Of a stretch of DNA of 64,000 nucleotides, positions 44,155 through 54,563 are shown piece after piece. A program made the position numbers and the translations under genes. Every line of letters starts with the position of its first letter. The first letter of the stretch is position 1. The notes beneath the pieces were generated by a model that worked only from the letters and a program-made list of their open reading frames with translations, searched no databases and was not told where the DNA came from. Source of the stretch: Mytilus galloprovincialis (lineage: Eukaryota > Mollusca > Bivalvia > Mytilida > Mytilidae); NCBI RefSeq assembly GCF_965363235.1, contig NC_134844.1, positions 90,854,664 to 90,918,663 of the forward strand, given 5' to 3'.

Positions 44155-44290
44155 CCTATAGAATGCGGGTATGGGGTTTTCTCGCTCTGTTGAAAACCTA
44201 TTGAATCGCATGGTTGTCTTATGCTGTTTATATAGCTCTTTGGTCGGGTTGTTGTCCCTTTGACGCATTCTCCATTTCCATTCTCAATTG
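44155..44290 (+). mobile_element. GTTGTCTCTTTGACACATTC-family repeat
   Basis: GCGGGTATGGGGTTTTCTCG, then AAACCTATTGAATCGCATGG, then GGTTGTTGTCCCTTTGACGC and CTCCATTTCCATTCTCAATT. Confidence 0.8.
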
Positions 44291-44299
44291 TATGGATGT

Positions 44300-44815
44300 A
44301 TGCATAAAAGAGGGGCGAAAGATACCAGAGGGACAGTCAAACTCATAAATCGAAAAATAAACTGACAACGCCATAGCTAAAAATGAAAAAGACAAACAGG
44401 CAAATAACAGTACACATGACACAACATAGAAAACTAAAGACTAAGCAACACGAATCCCACCAAAAACTTGGGGTGATCTATAGGTGCTCCGGAAGGGAAA
44501 GTAGATCCTGCTTCACATGTGGCGCCCGTCTTGTTGCTCATGTTATTACAAACCCGGTAAATAGTCTAATTAGGTAGGTCACATTCATGAAATGGAAGGG
44601 GATTGTAGTTACAACGTAAGGAACATATCCGATATTATCTATGAAACGGTTATTCCATAACGGTCAACCAACTCGTGATGGCGTCCGTAAAATTTACGAA
44701 GGGATGATTTGGAACTCTTGGTTTAACAGCTTCCTTGTGAGCATCAACCCTCTATCAAGAAAATCATGATAGGAAATATAAGCACGGGACTATCGTATCA
44801 ATTGGGATACATAAA
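44300..44815 (+). mobile_element. AAAGATACCA-family dispersed repeat (longer copy)
   Basis: AAAGATACCAGAGGGACAGT, then AACACGAATCCCACCAAAAA, then GTGCTCCGGAAGGGAAAG, GGTCAACCAACTCGTGATGG and TCTATCAAGAAAATCATGAT. It includes about 100 bp (44550-44655) that is reduced in the 7918 copy. Confidence 0.75.
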
Positions 44816-44904
44816 GTGTTTAATAGAGATAACAAACACATGCACACACAAATAGCGCACACGCACAAAAACAATGGTGTAACTGTAATTACTTATTACG
44901 TGCA

Positions 44905-45220
44905 TTTGTTTGCACGTGCGTGTCCTAAGTCAGGAACCTGTTGTTCAGACCTTTGTTGGTGTAGTTCGTAAATGACTCCCGTTACTCTTTTTTTTTTAAA
45001 ATAAATTAGACCGTCTCTTTTCTTGTTTGAATTGTTTTACACTAGTCATTTTTGTGTCCTTTAAAGCTTGCTGTTGGGAATCAGCCAACTTAAAAGGTTA
45101 TCTGAAATCCTTTGTACTATGTTACAGATAATGAAGACTGTACTATGACTTTGACTTTTTACACATTGTGACTTCAAGGATGCACTCATTCCACATCTCC
45201 TTTTTTTCTACATATGTGAC
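44905..45220 (+). mobile_element. GTTGTCTCATTGGCAATCAT-family repeat (diverged)
   Basis: CGTGTCCTAAGTCAGGAACC, TTTTCTTGTTTGAATTG, TTTTGTGTCCTTTAAAGC, a diverged GAAGACTGTACTATGAC, and CATTCCACATCTCC. Confidence 0.65.
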
Positions 45221-45770
45221 CACAAACAAAAGTATAAATATATTTATAAAGTATGCGCACGGAATATATATATGCATTTGTTCCGCACTGAAAATATTGC
45301 TTCCGGCCGCGTTCCAATTTAAATACGATGTGTTTGGTTATTAACATTAGTGTTCCACATTAAACGTTGACGTGTTAAAATATAAAGAATATAACACATT
45401 GTGTTCAGTCTTTTAACGCATATGTACAAGAACAGTAGTCTGAATTGAACACGTTAGTGTTATGATACTGTAATTGGGAGTGAAACAATACGAATAATGG
45501 TGATTCGTATTATGATTTGACGATAAATGTTTTTTAGTTGTATCAACATACTAAGCAAATTATAGTTTGGTCAAATGAAATTTGAAATATGTTACAGGAG
45601 CGTATTTAAAAACATGTAAAATGATCGATTTTTAATATATTTTTTTTTCAAAACGACTTAAGTTCTTTGGGTATGTTTTTGAACAATCTAAAGATGTAAA
45701 TGCCACAGGCACTCGTCTCAGATTTTTTCCCCTTATATACCTTTATATATGTTATGTAAAGGTATATATA

Positions 45771-47027
45771 CACATGGAAAAAAGTATTGCAACACCTTGA
45801 TTTTTTATAAATTGAAAATCAGCCTCTTATTTTGGATAGAATATAATAAAATATTTGTAACATAATATTGAAACATAGTTTATGATAACATGGGCATTTA
45901 AACGAACAAAATATAAATGAAAAAAAAATGTTTTATCTAACCACAATTTTAATAACAAAATGAAGTGTTTTTTGTACAAAAAAATGCATTTTACAACTTT
46001 TACTGTAGTCGAACTTTACAATGTCAGGCATTTCAAAATTAATCTCAAGATGATTGCTCACATCATGGTTGATCGTTAAACGCCAAAGAATTAGTACTTT
46101 GTGCACAGCCTCCATTCAAACGGATAACCGCCGACTTAATTGTTGCCAAGGTAGCAGCAACCATTTATGATGAAGGGCATTGTTTATTTCATGACGTGTT
46201 TGAACTGTGGTGTCCTTTCGTGCACTTTGCGCCCAATAGTGTCCCATATATGGTCGATATGGTTCAAATCCGGGCTACGATCGGGCAAAGGAAGATGAAC
46301 CGAATTCCATTAGAACAATGGATCTTCCTCCACAATGCTAATTTCCAACTTTGGCGAGCTCTGCACTACGTTGGATACGGACAACTGTGTGTCTGATCGT
46401 AAGCAAAGGTCTCCGAAAAGGTTTTATCGCACGATAACCAGGAGCGATGAGCTGATCTCGAACAGTTCTTGTTTAAAGGCTCCTGTATGGCCACCACTCT
46501 CTTTTTTGGATTGTATTTTATGCAATGGGTTTCCTTCTGATCAACCTTCATTATGCTTGATTTTCCCAAGTTAATGGTATAAAAGGTCTGCTTGATCTCG
46601 GAAGGTCTTTAACATCGTTTGTTGCCTGATTTTTATTCTCAAAACGACGTATAGTGGAATGGTGATGACCAAAAATGCTTGCAATTGTCACAGCGACATA
46701 CCTGCTTTTCCCATGCTGATAATCTGCCATCTTGCTGCAGTCAAGAGTTGTTGAGGACCCATTAAAAGGTGTCAATCACATAACTTTATAAACTTGGTTA
46801 TTTAATGTGTTGAAAACAATGAGGATAAAAACATCTGTTTTGTTGTTTATGGGTACAGTAGCTGCATGTGCAGATAAGAAATTATCGAGTCGATATTTAT
46901 TGATTAAACTCAGGTGATATTTAGATACTGTTTAACTAGTTCTATTTCAGCAATTTATATCACCAATAAATAAAGAGTGTTTTTAATTTCAATTTTAATT
47001 TGGTGTTGCAATACTTTTTTCCATGTG
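45771..47027 (-). mobile_element. Tc1-like DNA transposon, 1257 bp, degenerate
   Basis: Perfect 26-bp inverted ends start CACATGGAAAAAAGTATTGC and continue AACACC. TA flanks both sides (45769-45770 and 47028-47029). A decayed transposase is on the minus strand (separate entry). Length and TIRs are typical of the Tc1/mariner superfamily. Confidence 0.9.
45933..46775 (-). pseudogene. Tc1-like transposase, inactivated
   Basis: The N-terminal part (46740-46600) has a helix-turn-helix with VTIASIFGHHHSTIRRF and DLPRSSRPF, the usual Tc1 DNA-binding pattern. A later part (46285-46190) reads DRSPDLNHIDHIWDTIG, the SPDLNPIEhlW block of the DDE domain. In it the last catalytic position is Asp (NHID) rather than the usual Glu of Tc1 types; it may mark a DDD-type subfamily or be a mutation. 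Stops and frame changes break the remainder. No active protein is expected. Confidence 0.75.
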
Positions 47028-47066
47028 TATAGGAAACAAAATTATGAGACGAGTGCCTGTGGTAAA

Positions 47067-47569
47067 TGCTAATGAAAGAGTTGCTATTGTAAAAGCGTTC
47101 TGGTGTCGAACATGATGCGTTCAAACTAATAATTTCCCCTGAAGTTAGAACGCCATGTGTTCTAAACCTGTCCGCGTAAAAATTAGCGCGTGACGTATTA
47201 AAGATTCGCTCCGTTTTGCTTCGCACCACGGTGCGGAGCTATTAGTTTCAGTCGAAATTCACGCCATCTTGAATAAATTACTTATCACGTATAGATTCTG
47301 ATTGGATGCGGATGAGATACAGCAACAGCTATTGGCTTAAAATAGATAAAGAATTACAGACTTTTCTCGGACAGGATAACACATCTAATGCCGGAAAATT
47401 GTCTATGTGTATTTCAGTTCCGATCAACTGTCATTAATTCATGTTCGTTTCATTATGTATATATTTCACAGATAAATTCAATATTTAAATATCAATTATT
47501 AATACGCGTTTATTTGCTTTAATTTTGTTACTCTGCAATTTGCACGATTTGCTTTGCTAAACACTACAA
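47067..47569. other. Intergenic stretch without recognised genes
   Basis: Nothing supported. A short GC-richer part at 47085-47240 precedes AT-rich sequence. Confidence 0.35.
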
Positions 47570-47855
47570 AAATTCAGGAGCCTGTAATTCAGTGGTTGTC
47601 GTTTGTTTATGTGTTACATATTTGTTTTTCGTTCATTTTTTTTTTACATAAATAAGCCCGTTAGTTTTCTCGTTTGCATTGTTTTACATTATCTTATCGG
47701 CGCCTTTTGTAGCTGATATGCGGTATGGGCTTTGCTCATTGTTGAAGGCTGTACGGTGACCTATATTTGTTAATGTCTGTCATTTTTGTCTTTTGTAGAT
47801 AGTTGTCTCATTGGCAATCATACCACATCTTCTTTTTTTTTTTATATTATCTGAG
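47570..47855 (+). mobile_element. GTTGTCTCATTGGCAATCAT-family repeat
   Basis: AAAATTCAGGAGCCTGTAAT, TTAGTTTTCTCGTTTGCATT, GTTGAAGGCTGTACGGTGAC, GTTGTCTCATTGGCAATCAT and ACCACATCTTC. Ends about 20 bp before the LTR retrotransposon target site. Confidence 0.85.
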
Positions 47856-47879
47856 GTTTATAACTTCTGACAATCTAGA

Positions 47880-48529
47880 TATTCTGGAACTCATTCATCA
47901 TTTATTCTTCATGTGATCATCATTTTATATTGTTAACGTTTCATTCCGTACATCTCTTTATGTGCGCCAGTTTTAGGAGTTTTATAAAGGACAGTGTAGG
48001 AATCCGCGTTACTTTCCCCTTTCTTGTAATGAGAAAACTGCTCAGCGAGTCGTGTGCACAACTGCAAAGAACATTCAGCGGACACGTTGTCCAAAAGAAC
48101 AATTCGTGGCTAACCACAGCGTGAGTTACTTTCAAAACATTACAAATTATGTATTTACATCAGCGACGAACTGTTTTAATATATTTTCATATGTTATAAA
48201 GAAACTATGAACATTTAACCGTTCAAACTGTACGTATCTGCGATTACACGATTTAATTCAAGACAGAACCCGACGTGTGCAAGCATATTCATATTTTTAT
48301 TATTATAAAGAACTTTAACAACTTAATATATCTACGAACTGTTTATCCGTATTTTTAATGGACTTTAACATGTTTAATTATCATTGAACACATTGTAAAA
48401 TTGTATTTATATTTGTATTTTCAGTTTTTCACCATTTGGATTGGTAGTGAAATAAAAGTCAGCTCCTGATTGTTTTATCTTTACTTAAACCCAGTCGTCT
48501 TGGTTACACTCACTGGTCAGGCCAGTACA
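47880..48529 (+). repeat. 5' LTR
   Basis: It starts TATTCTGGAACTC and ends GGCCAGTACA. AATAAA at 48451-48456 is the likely polyadenylation signal, placing the R region near 48470. The open frames on both strands within it recur unchanged in the 3' LTR and are not genes. No primer-binding site matching a tRNA that I know follows directly (GTGAAAAAGC). Confidence 0.9.
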
Positions 48530-48729
48530 GTGAAAAAGCTACAACTTGCCTGTTGTTTTTCTTGGATAACGTACGCCACTCCACGACAGTCAACAGACCA
48601 ACAACGTAGTTTCAACGACAACGTAGCAACGTACATACGTACATACCTTTACACTGACAGTGGACTACATATCTTGTGTGTACTCGGCAGCAAACCAACA
48701 ACGTTGAACAAACATTGCCAACTTACATC

Positions 48730-51700
48730 ATGGATCCCAGTCACGCGGAACAGCAAGAAGAGGTTCAGCCCCCAGAGGGAAATGTCCCAGATCTAGAATT
48801 ATTACAAAATCCGTCTAAAACAACAAATGTAGATGAAAATGCCGAGACTAGGCGAGTGCGTGAACTTACCGAAAAGGGACAGGGAGCCTTTATAGAAAAA
48901 CGTGACAAGTTCTATCACGACTTAGAGGCCCTTTGGTCAAACCTAGACTCTCAGTTATTAGAAACGACCAAGCCTCCCAACGACCTCCAGCAATTGTTAA
49001 CAGCACAAGATAAAATTGTACAAGCCTGTACTAAGTATCGCAGGCTCACAGACGAGTACTTGACATTCCTGAAAAATACAAAAACATTAGACAGCCTTCA
49101 AGACATTGATACGTGCAAATTCTCAACGGATATCCGATTGTCTAAAGTCGAACTGGCAATTGAGACTTTACACGAGCATCGCTTCGCCCTAACACAGGCT
49201 AAATCCACTAGAACAAAGACCTCAAAGGGTAAGAAAAGCTCGCACAGCGGTAGCTCTAACGTGTCAGACATGTCAAGCCTGGCACGGAGAAAGCGAGCCA
49301 AGGCAGAGGCTGCAAAGTCTAAGATAGCATTTGTCGAAAAACATGCCCTTATCCTACAACAGGAAGCAATGTTAGAAGAACAAGCCCTGTTCAGACAAAA
49401 TGAAATGGAACAGGAAGCCAGTCGTAAACAGGCAGAAATGGAGCAAGAAGTCGCTCAACGTAAACAGGAGGCTGCTCACAGAAAAGCGCAATTAGAACAA
49501 GAGGCTTTGCGCAGAAAGGCTCAAATGCAACAAGAAGTTGCACGAATAAACCGGGGAAAAGCCGAGCTGAAAGCCAAATTTAACCTTCTTGAAGCACAGA
49601 GAGAAGCTGCAGCCGCTGAAGCCGAGGCTCGTATCCTGGAATACGATGACAGCCAAGCGGTTAGCGATCTCCCTGCCGAAAAGGAAGACCCGCTCCAGCG
49701 TGTGCAAGATTTCGTCAATAAACTTCCTGTATCAACTGTTGTAAAGGAAGTAACAGGACCTCAAAAGAAAGAACAAATTCCTGTTAAAATTGAGCTGAGA
49801 CATGAAGCACCAGCGTTCGTGCCATCTGTGGCACTGAACTTGCCACCACAAACACCTGAGGTCTTGCCTACACGTGCTAAGTCACCAGATGTTAATGTAT
49901 TCCCAGATCTGGGAACAGTAACTGGAATAGGAAAACAGGGCGTTTCAGCAAAGATCCCTGTCTCACAGCAAAATCAAGGCATTATAGAAGAGATCCCTGT
50001 CTCACACCTAAGACAAGGAGTTATAATAGAAGAGACCCCTTCTGCACACCTGCAGCAAAACAATCCTACGTTAGAGATAACCAGATTTCTCCTTCGCAAG
50101 GACTTGCTGTTCTCCCGGCTAACAAGCTTTAACGACGAGGCAGAATCATTTCATACATGGAAAGCCAGCTTTAAAAATGTCATAGACGAACTACAAGTTT
50201 CAGACTCAGAACAGATAGACCTACTTATTAAATGGCTTGGACCAGAGTCAGGTAAACATGCCATGAGTATAAGGGCATCAAATGCCAACAACCCAACAAG
50301 AGGCCTACACAGATTATGGGAAAGACTGGACGATCGATATGGTGCTCCAATAATGTTGCAGACGTCTCTCGTCAACAAACTTGACAACTTTCCAACACTG
50401 ACAAATAAAGACAACTCACTCCTTTACGATTTGTCAGACATTATCTCAGAAATAGAGTATCACAAAGAAAATCCCAAGCTGGGATGTTTGCTAGCTTACT
50501 TCGACTCGTTAAATCCTATTGTGGAAAAACTACCATACGGACTCCAAGAAAAGTGGATAACAAGGGCTTCAAGATACAAGTCTAAATATGAAGTTGCCTT
50601 TCCACCTTTTACAGAATTCTCTGCCTTCATCAGGGAAATGAGCAAAATTAAGAACGATCCTGGGTTCATCTTTGGTTCAAAGGTAACTCCAAATACAAAA
50701 GACGCTACGCCAAGGTTCACACCTCAGACGTACTCTAAAGTCAACGTCCATAAGACGGCTGTTGAACAGCAAACTGAAGACAGCAGTCAACAACAAGGTG
50801 TGTGTATCCTACACAATACAAAGCATTCCTTGAATGAATGCCGAGCATTCCGAGCCAAAACTATAGAGGAACGCAAGGAACTGTTGAGGCAAAACAATCT
50901 TTGCTACAAATGCTGTAATTCGACTATGCACAGAAGTCGTGATTGCAACGCGAGTATCAGTTGCAATGAATGCGGAAGTAAACAACACACCACCGCATTA
51001 CACACTAATCGAGTGTACCAAACCAAAGGTGCACCGCCTTCACCGCCTAGATCAGTCGACGGCGGGGAGCAACTTGAGTTAGCTGAAACCAAGCTAACCT
51101 CTGTTAGTTCAACTTGCACAGATATCTCCAAAGACGGCAACATCAGTAAATCTTGTGCCAAGATACTTCCTGTGAATGTCTTTCACAAAGATAATCAGGA
51201 CAAAGTAATTCGCATGTATGCAATTATTGACGACCAAAGCAACCGGTCTCTCGTGGCTCCTGAATTCTTCAGCCTATTCAACGTACAGGCAGAAACAAAA
51301 GATTATTTGTTATCCACATGCTCCGGCAGCAAGGTTACTTCCGGTAAACGAGGAAACGGCTTTGTCGTGAAGTCTGTACAAGACAATACTAGATTCAATC
51401 TGCCTGAACTGATTGAATGCGATAACATTCCCGATAATCGGAACGAAATTGCTACACCTGAGGATATATTGCAATATCAACATTTGCAAGAACTACTAAA
51501 ACATATCCTCCCGATTGATGGAAAATGCAAAATCCTATTGCTCATTGGAAGAGACCTTATAGAGGCACATCATGTCCTTGATCAACGTCTAGGACCACCA
51601 AAGGCTCCATTTGCGCAAAAGTTAAACCTGGGTTGGATTATCGTTGGAGAAATACGCTCCGATAAGCAACATGTTCACCTTGAACTCACTAAAAAGGAAA

Positions 51701-52209
51701 CAAATCCAACTTGCAGTGTTGTGAAACCACATACAAAAAAATTACCTGAGTGTAATAAAACCAACACCCAGTCAAATGAAATTCAAACTGATTCGTCTAA
51801 ACTTTATCCCCGTTTACATGGGCAACCGAAAATGAAATCAGCGACTTCAATCGTCAGATTTGCAGAAGCCGAAAAGTTCACTTCGGAAGCAACGCCACCA
51901 AAAGTGAATGCCGACAAAGAAAAGTACATCCGTAAACATTCAATTTCCATGGAAAGCTTCAATTCGCCTTTGAATACTCAAGGACAAGAGGAAAGCAGAA
52001 TAACCAATTCCAACTTAAGTCACAGAGAAAAGGAACATGGTACCGGATGGTCTACTGTACGCCGTAAACGTCAAGGAAAGCATCCGTCTCGCAAGACGTC
52101 CTCGTTAGATCGCATATCCGTGTCGAAAGGAGATTCTTCCATCAGAACTACAGCCATGGAGTTGGATCTTAGATCGCCGCGATCTCGTCGGAAACACCGC
52201 CATATCTAG
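48730..52209 (+). CDS. Gag-protease polyprotein of BEL/Pao element
   Basis: The start ATGGATCCC at 48730 is preferred over 48676 because it lies closer to a normal Gag start and gives MDPSHAEQQEEV; 1159 residues. The N-terminal 190 residues are charged. Residues about 187-303 form a long Glu/Arg/Gln coiled coil with repeated QAEMEQE-type heptads. Residues about 447-643 match the Pao-type Gag domain (FLLRKDLLFSRL, FHTWKASFKNVID, RLWERLDDRYG, LPYGLQEKW). A cysteine/histidine cluster (CYKCCNSTMHRSRDC then CNECGSKQHTTALH) is at 724-758. A retropepsin-like domain (about 810-973) has IIDDQSNRS at the active site, a variant of D-T/S-G. The last 170 residues are basic and unmatched, where polymerase should begin. 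The frame is intact. Confidence 0.9.
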   Translation: MDPSHAEQQEEVQPPEGNVPDLELLQNPSKTTNVDENAETRRVRELTEKGQGAFIEKRDKFYHDLEALWSNLDSQLLETTKPPNDLQQLLTAQDKIVQACTKYRRLTDEYLTFLKNTKTLDSLQDIDTCKFSTDIRLSKVELAIETLHEHRFALTQAKSTRTKTSKGKKSSHSGSSNVSDMSSLARRKRAKAEAAKSKIAFVEKHALILQQEAMLEEQALFRQNEMEQEASRKQAEMEQEVAQRKQEAAHRKAQLEQEALRRKAQMQQEVARINRGKAELKAKFNLLEAQREAAAAEAEARILEYDDSQAVSDLPAEKEDPLQRVQDFVNKLPVSTVVKEVTGPQKKEQIPVKIELRHEAPAFVPSVALNLPPQTPEVLPTRAKSPDVNVFPDLGTVTGIGKQGVSAKIPVSQQNQGIIEEIPVSHLRQGVIIEETPSAHLQQNNPTLEITRFLLRKDLLFSRLTSFNDEAESFHTWKASFKNVIDELQVSDSEQIDLLIKWLGPESGKHAMSIRASNANNPTRGLHRLWERLDDRYGAPIMLQTSLVNKLDNFPTLTNKDNSLLYDLSDIISEIEYHKENPKLGCLLAYFDSLNPIVEKLPYGLQEKWITRASRYKSKYEVAFPPFTEFSAFIREMSKIKNDPGFIFGSKVTPNTKDATPRFTPQTYSKVNVHKTAVEQQTEDSSQQQGVCILHNTKHSLNECRAFRAKTIEERKELLRQNNLCYKCCNSTMHRSRDCNASISCNECGSKQHTTALHTNRVYQTKGAPPSPPRSVDGGEQLELAETKLTSVSSTCTDISKDGNISKSCAKILPVNVFHKDNQDKVIRMYAIIDDQSNRSLVAPEFFSLFNVQAETKDYLLSTCSGSKVTSGKRGNGFVVKSVQDNTRFNLPELIECDNIPDNRNEIATPEDILQYQHLQELLKHILPIDGKCKILLLIGRDLIEAHHVLDQRLGPPKAPFAQKLNLGWIIVGEIRSDKQHVHLELTKKETNPTCSVVKPHTKKLPECNKTNTQSNEIQTDSSKLYPRLHGQPKMKSATSIVRFAEAEKFTSEATPPKVNADKEKYIRKHSISMESFNSPLNTQGQEESRITNSNLSHREKEHGTGWSTVRRKRQGKHPSRKTSSLDRISVSKGDSSIRTTAMELDLRSPRSRRKHRHI

Positions 52210-52330
52210 GATAGAAGCTGTGAAATACCCAGCCTCCCGTTGGACTACTTCTTAGTGAATATTTGTACCGTTGTTATATATTTAACATTTTATTTGTTTT
52301 CGATAATGGAATAGTGATGTCAAATAGACC

Positions 52331-52342
52331 TCAGACGGGGAG
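52331..52342 (+). other. Polypurine tract
   Basis: GACGGGGAG directly precedes the 3' LTR, the expected site for plus-strand priming. Confidence 0.6.
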
Positions 52343-52992
52343 TATTCTGGAACTCATTCATCATTTATTCTTCATGTGATCATCATTTTATATTGTTAAC
52401 GTTTCATTCCGTACATCTCTTTATGTGCGCCAGTTTTAGGAGTTTTATAAAGGACAGTGTAGGAATCCGCGTTACTTTCCCCTTTCTTGTAATGAGAAAA
52501 CTGCTCAGCGAGTCGTGTGCACAACTGCAAAGAACATTCAGCGGACACGTTGTCCAAAAGAACAATTCGTGGCTAACCACAGCATGAGTTACTTTCAAAA
52601 CATTACAAATTATGTATTTACATCAGCGACGAACTGTTTTAATATATTTTCATATGTTATAAAGAAACTATGAACATTTAACCGTTCAAACTGTACGTAT
52701 CTGCGATTACACGATTTAATTCAAGACAGAACCCGACGTGTGCAAGCATATTCATATTTTTATTATTATAAAGAACTTTAACAACTTAATATATCTACGA
52801 ACTGTTTATCCGTATTTTTAATGGACTTTAACATGTTTAATTATCATTGAACACATTGTAAAATTGTATTTATATTTGTATTTTCAGTTTTTCACCATTT
52901 GGATTGGTAGTGAAATAAAAGTCAGCTCCTGATTGTTTTATCTTTACTTAAACCCAGTCGTCTTGGTTACACTCACTGGTCAGGCCAGTACA
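52343..52992 (+). repeat. 3' LTR
   Basis: 650 bp, same ends as the 5' LTR, with AATAAA at 52914-52919. The only difference I found from the 5' LTR is A at 52584 in place of G. It is followed at once by CTAGA. Confidence 0.9.
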
Positions 52993-52997
52993 CTAGA

Positions 52998-54373
52998 CAC
53001 ACCTCCAGAAAGGCACACCTCAAGAGTAATGTCTATTTATAATTGTTTTATTTTTCAACACGAAATTTAGATTTTTTAAAAGCATGGGTGTAAAACGCAC
53101 ACTCTTAAAGTACATTCATTTTTTATCAATCAATATCTAAAAATACCACATTAACAATAATTATTAATAACCACAAGCACACATATTTATACCTTAAATT
53201 AGGGTAAAGATCGTTAAAAACTTCCATTTGTTGGTAGAGCGAAGCAGTTTATAGCTTTTTAGAAAGCCAAAACTTGTTTTTTTGATTTTTTTGTCAGATA
53301 TTCGTAATTCTCCGGTTTTATCTATGTATTGCCAATATAATATTTTGCCCGCAAACCCATACTTTTCCCTAATTTTGTTACATATATTTTAAGAAGCCAT
53401 ATTACGGAAACTCTTATAAAATCTTTGCTATTTTTTCATAGGTTTTGAAAGCAATGACAATTTGACGAAAAACCTAGAGAGAATCATTACCTGCCAAAGT
53501 TTCAATAGCTTTATATATCTTAAAAACAAGGACACGGCTCGATAATTTTTCTCCTTTTTTTAGTTCTGTTATTGATCAACTATCAATTATAAGTTTTTTT
53601 AAAACGCTTGTTTTGTTTTAAACAGAGTACTTAGCAAACATCCTTTGATTTCTCCTTAATGTACCGGAGTTTTTGTTTAGAGTGCTTGATCATTGTATTA
53701 CATGTAAAAAGCTTCACTGAAGAAAATTAACAGCAAAACTTTATTTAGCAGGTACGTATATCTATATCTATAGCACATCTCGGCGAACTTAAAACTAATT
53801 ATTTTAGTATTAATCAACAAATTCATACTTTGTCAGGACACACTGAAATATACAAAGAAGTAGAACATTTTGTTTGAACACATAACTGTGCTGTAACGTC
53901 ATAATTCGATTAAAAAAGGAGGAGGTTTTTTTGTGAGAATACATTAAAATAATCATATTTTCTTATGGTTAAACAATTTTAGATTTATACAGAATTGTTT
54001 TGGACAATGAAATATGTTTAAACTATATTTATAGAAGGTATAGAAGCTATTGAAACATAAAGCGTGTGATGAAAAAATATATAGTACTATCATTCAATAA
54101 AGAACAATTTTGATATGTTTTGAAAAAATAATATGTTTATTTCATCCCATTAAGGCGTTTGCTATTTGTAACATATATATACATGTAGAAATTGAGTCAC
54201 TATTTTTTAGGTTATTTTTTCTTCTTTGTTTTGTAAACGCAATATGGTATCATTCCTGTAATGACATTTACTTCATGAAGATTTATGCTAGCTAAAAATG
54301 TGCTTGATCAGCAACTGGGCGTGTGTTAATAATCCAATTATTATCAAATTACTTTTTGTGAAACAGCGTCGAG
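52998..54373. other. AT-rich intergenic stretch, 5' side of the ParB-like gene
   Basis: No coding or named repeat was seen. A segment TTTATAGAAGGTATAGAAGC at about 54029 recurs near 55944, hinting at an old duplicated piece. Confidence 0.4.
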
Positions 54374-54381
54374 TATAAAAG
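54374..54381 (+). promoter_or_regulatory. TATA box candidate
   Basis: TATAAAAG at 54374 is 96 bp before the ATG proposed for the ParB-like gene, which puts a transcription start near 54405 and a 5' leader of about 65 nt. The match is exact, but an AT-rich genome makes chance matches common. Confidence 0.45.
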
Positions 54382-54469
54382 CTAATAATTTAGTTATTGT
54401 TAAATCTTTTCTTGCAACTTATGAATTAGAGTGTTGCAAGCGTGATTGCGCAATTTCAACACAAAAGAT

Positions 54470-54563
54470 ATGCCGACGTATAAACATTGGACGATTCAAC
54501 TTATTAATGAAATTGAACTTCATCTGTTTTTAGATTCAAAAGATGCTGGGCAGTACTTTGCAG
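54470..54563 (+). CDS. ParB/Srx-like protein gene, predicted first coding exon
   Basis: ATG at 54470 opens 31 codons (MPTYKHWTIQLINEIELHLF then LDSKDAGQYFA) ending in phase 1 at GCAG|GTACGT, a strong donor. The peptide is helical and protein-like. It joins in phase to the acceptor ACATCAG at 59518. An alternative is a 30-nt exon from acceptor TTTTTAG at 54533, read in another frame and joined in phase 0 to an acceptor at 59499; that also stays open. Transcript data would decide. No domain is recognised in this exon. Confidence 0.45.

Larger units (their letters stand above)
45699..47066. mobile_element. Short inverted-repeat element split by a Tc1-like insertion
   Basis: CCACAGGCACTCGTCTCA (about 45703) is mirrored by TGAGACGAGTGCCTGTGG (about 47045). 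The Tc1-like element occupies 45771-47027 between them, so the host sequence before insertion was about 110 bp and probably a MITE. A second small inverted repeat, TATACCTTTATATA / TATGTAAAGGTATATA, lies immediately left of the insertion. Confidence 0.7.
47880..52992 (+). mobile_element. BEL/Pao-type LTR retrotransposon, Gag-protease only, 5.1 kb
   Basis: Two 650-bp LTRs bound a 3.8-kb interior with one ORF. The 5-bp duplication CTAGA is at 47875-47879 and 52993-52997, as usual for BEL/Pao. The LTRs appear identical except one G/A difference (48121 against 52584), so insertion was recent. The interior has Gag, a zinc-knuckle region and a retropepsin-like domain. No reverse transcriptase, RNase H or integrase coding sequence is found, so movement would need enzymes from another copy. 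It is GC-richer than its surroundings. Confidence 0.9.

Noticed and set aside
47930..48135. 64-codon frames on both strands, repeated at 52393-52598
   Set aside because: They lie in the LTRs and are copied with them; no sign of translation.
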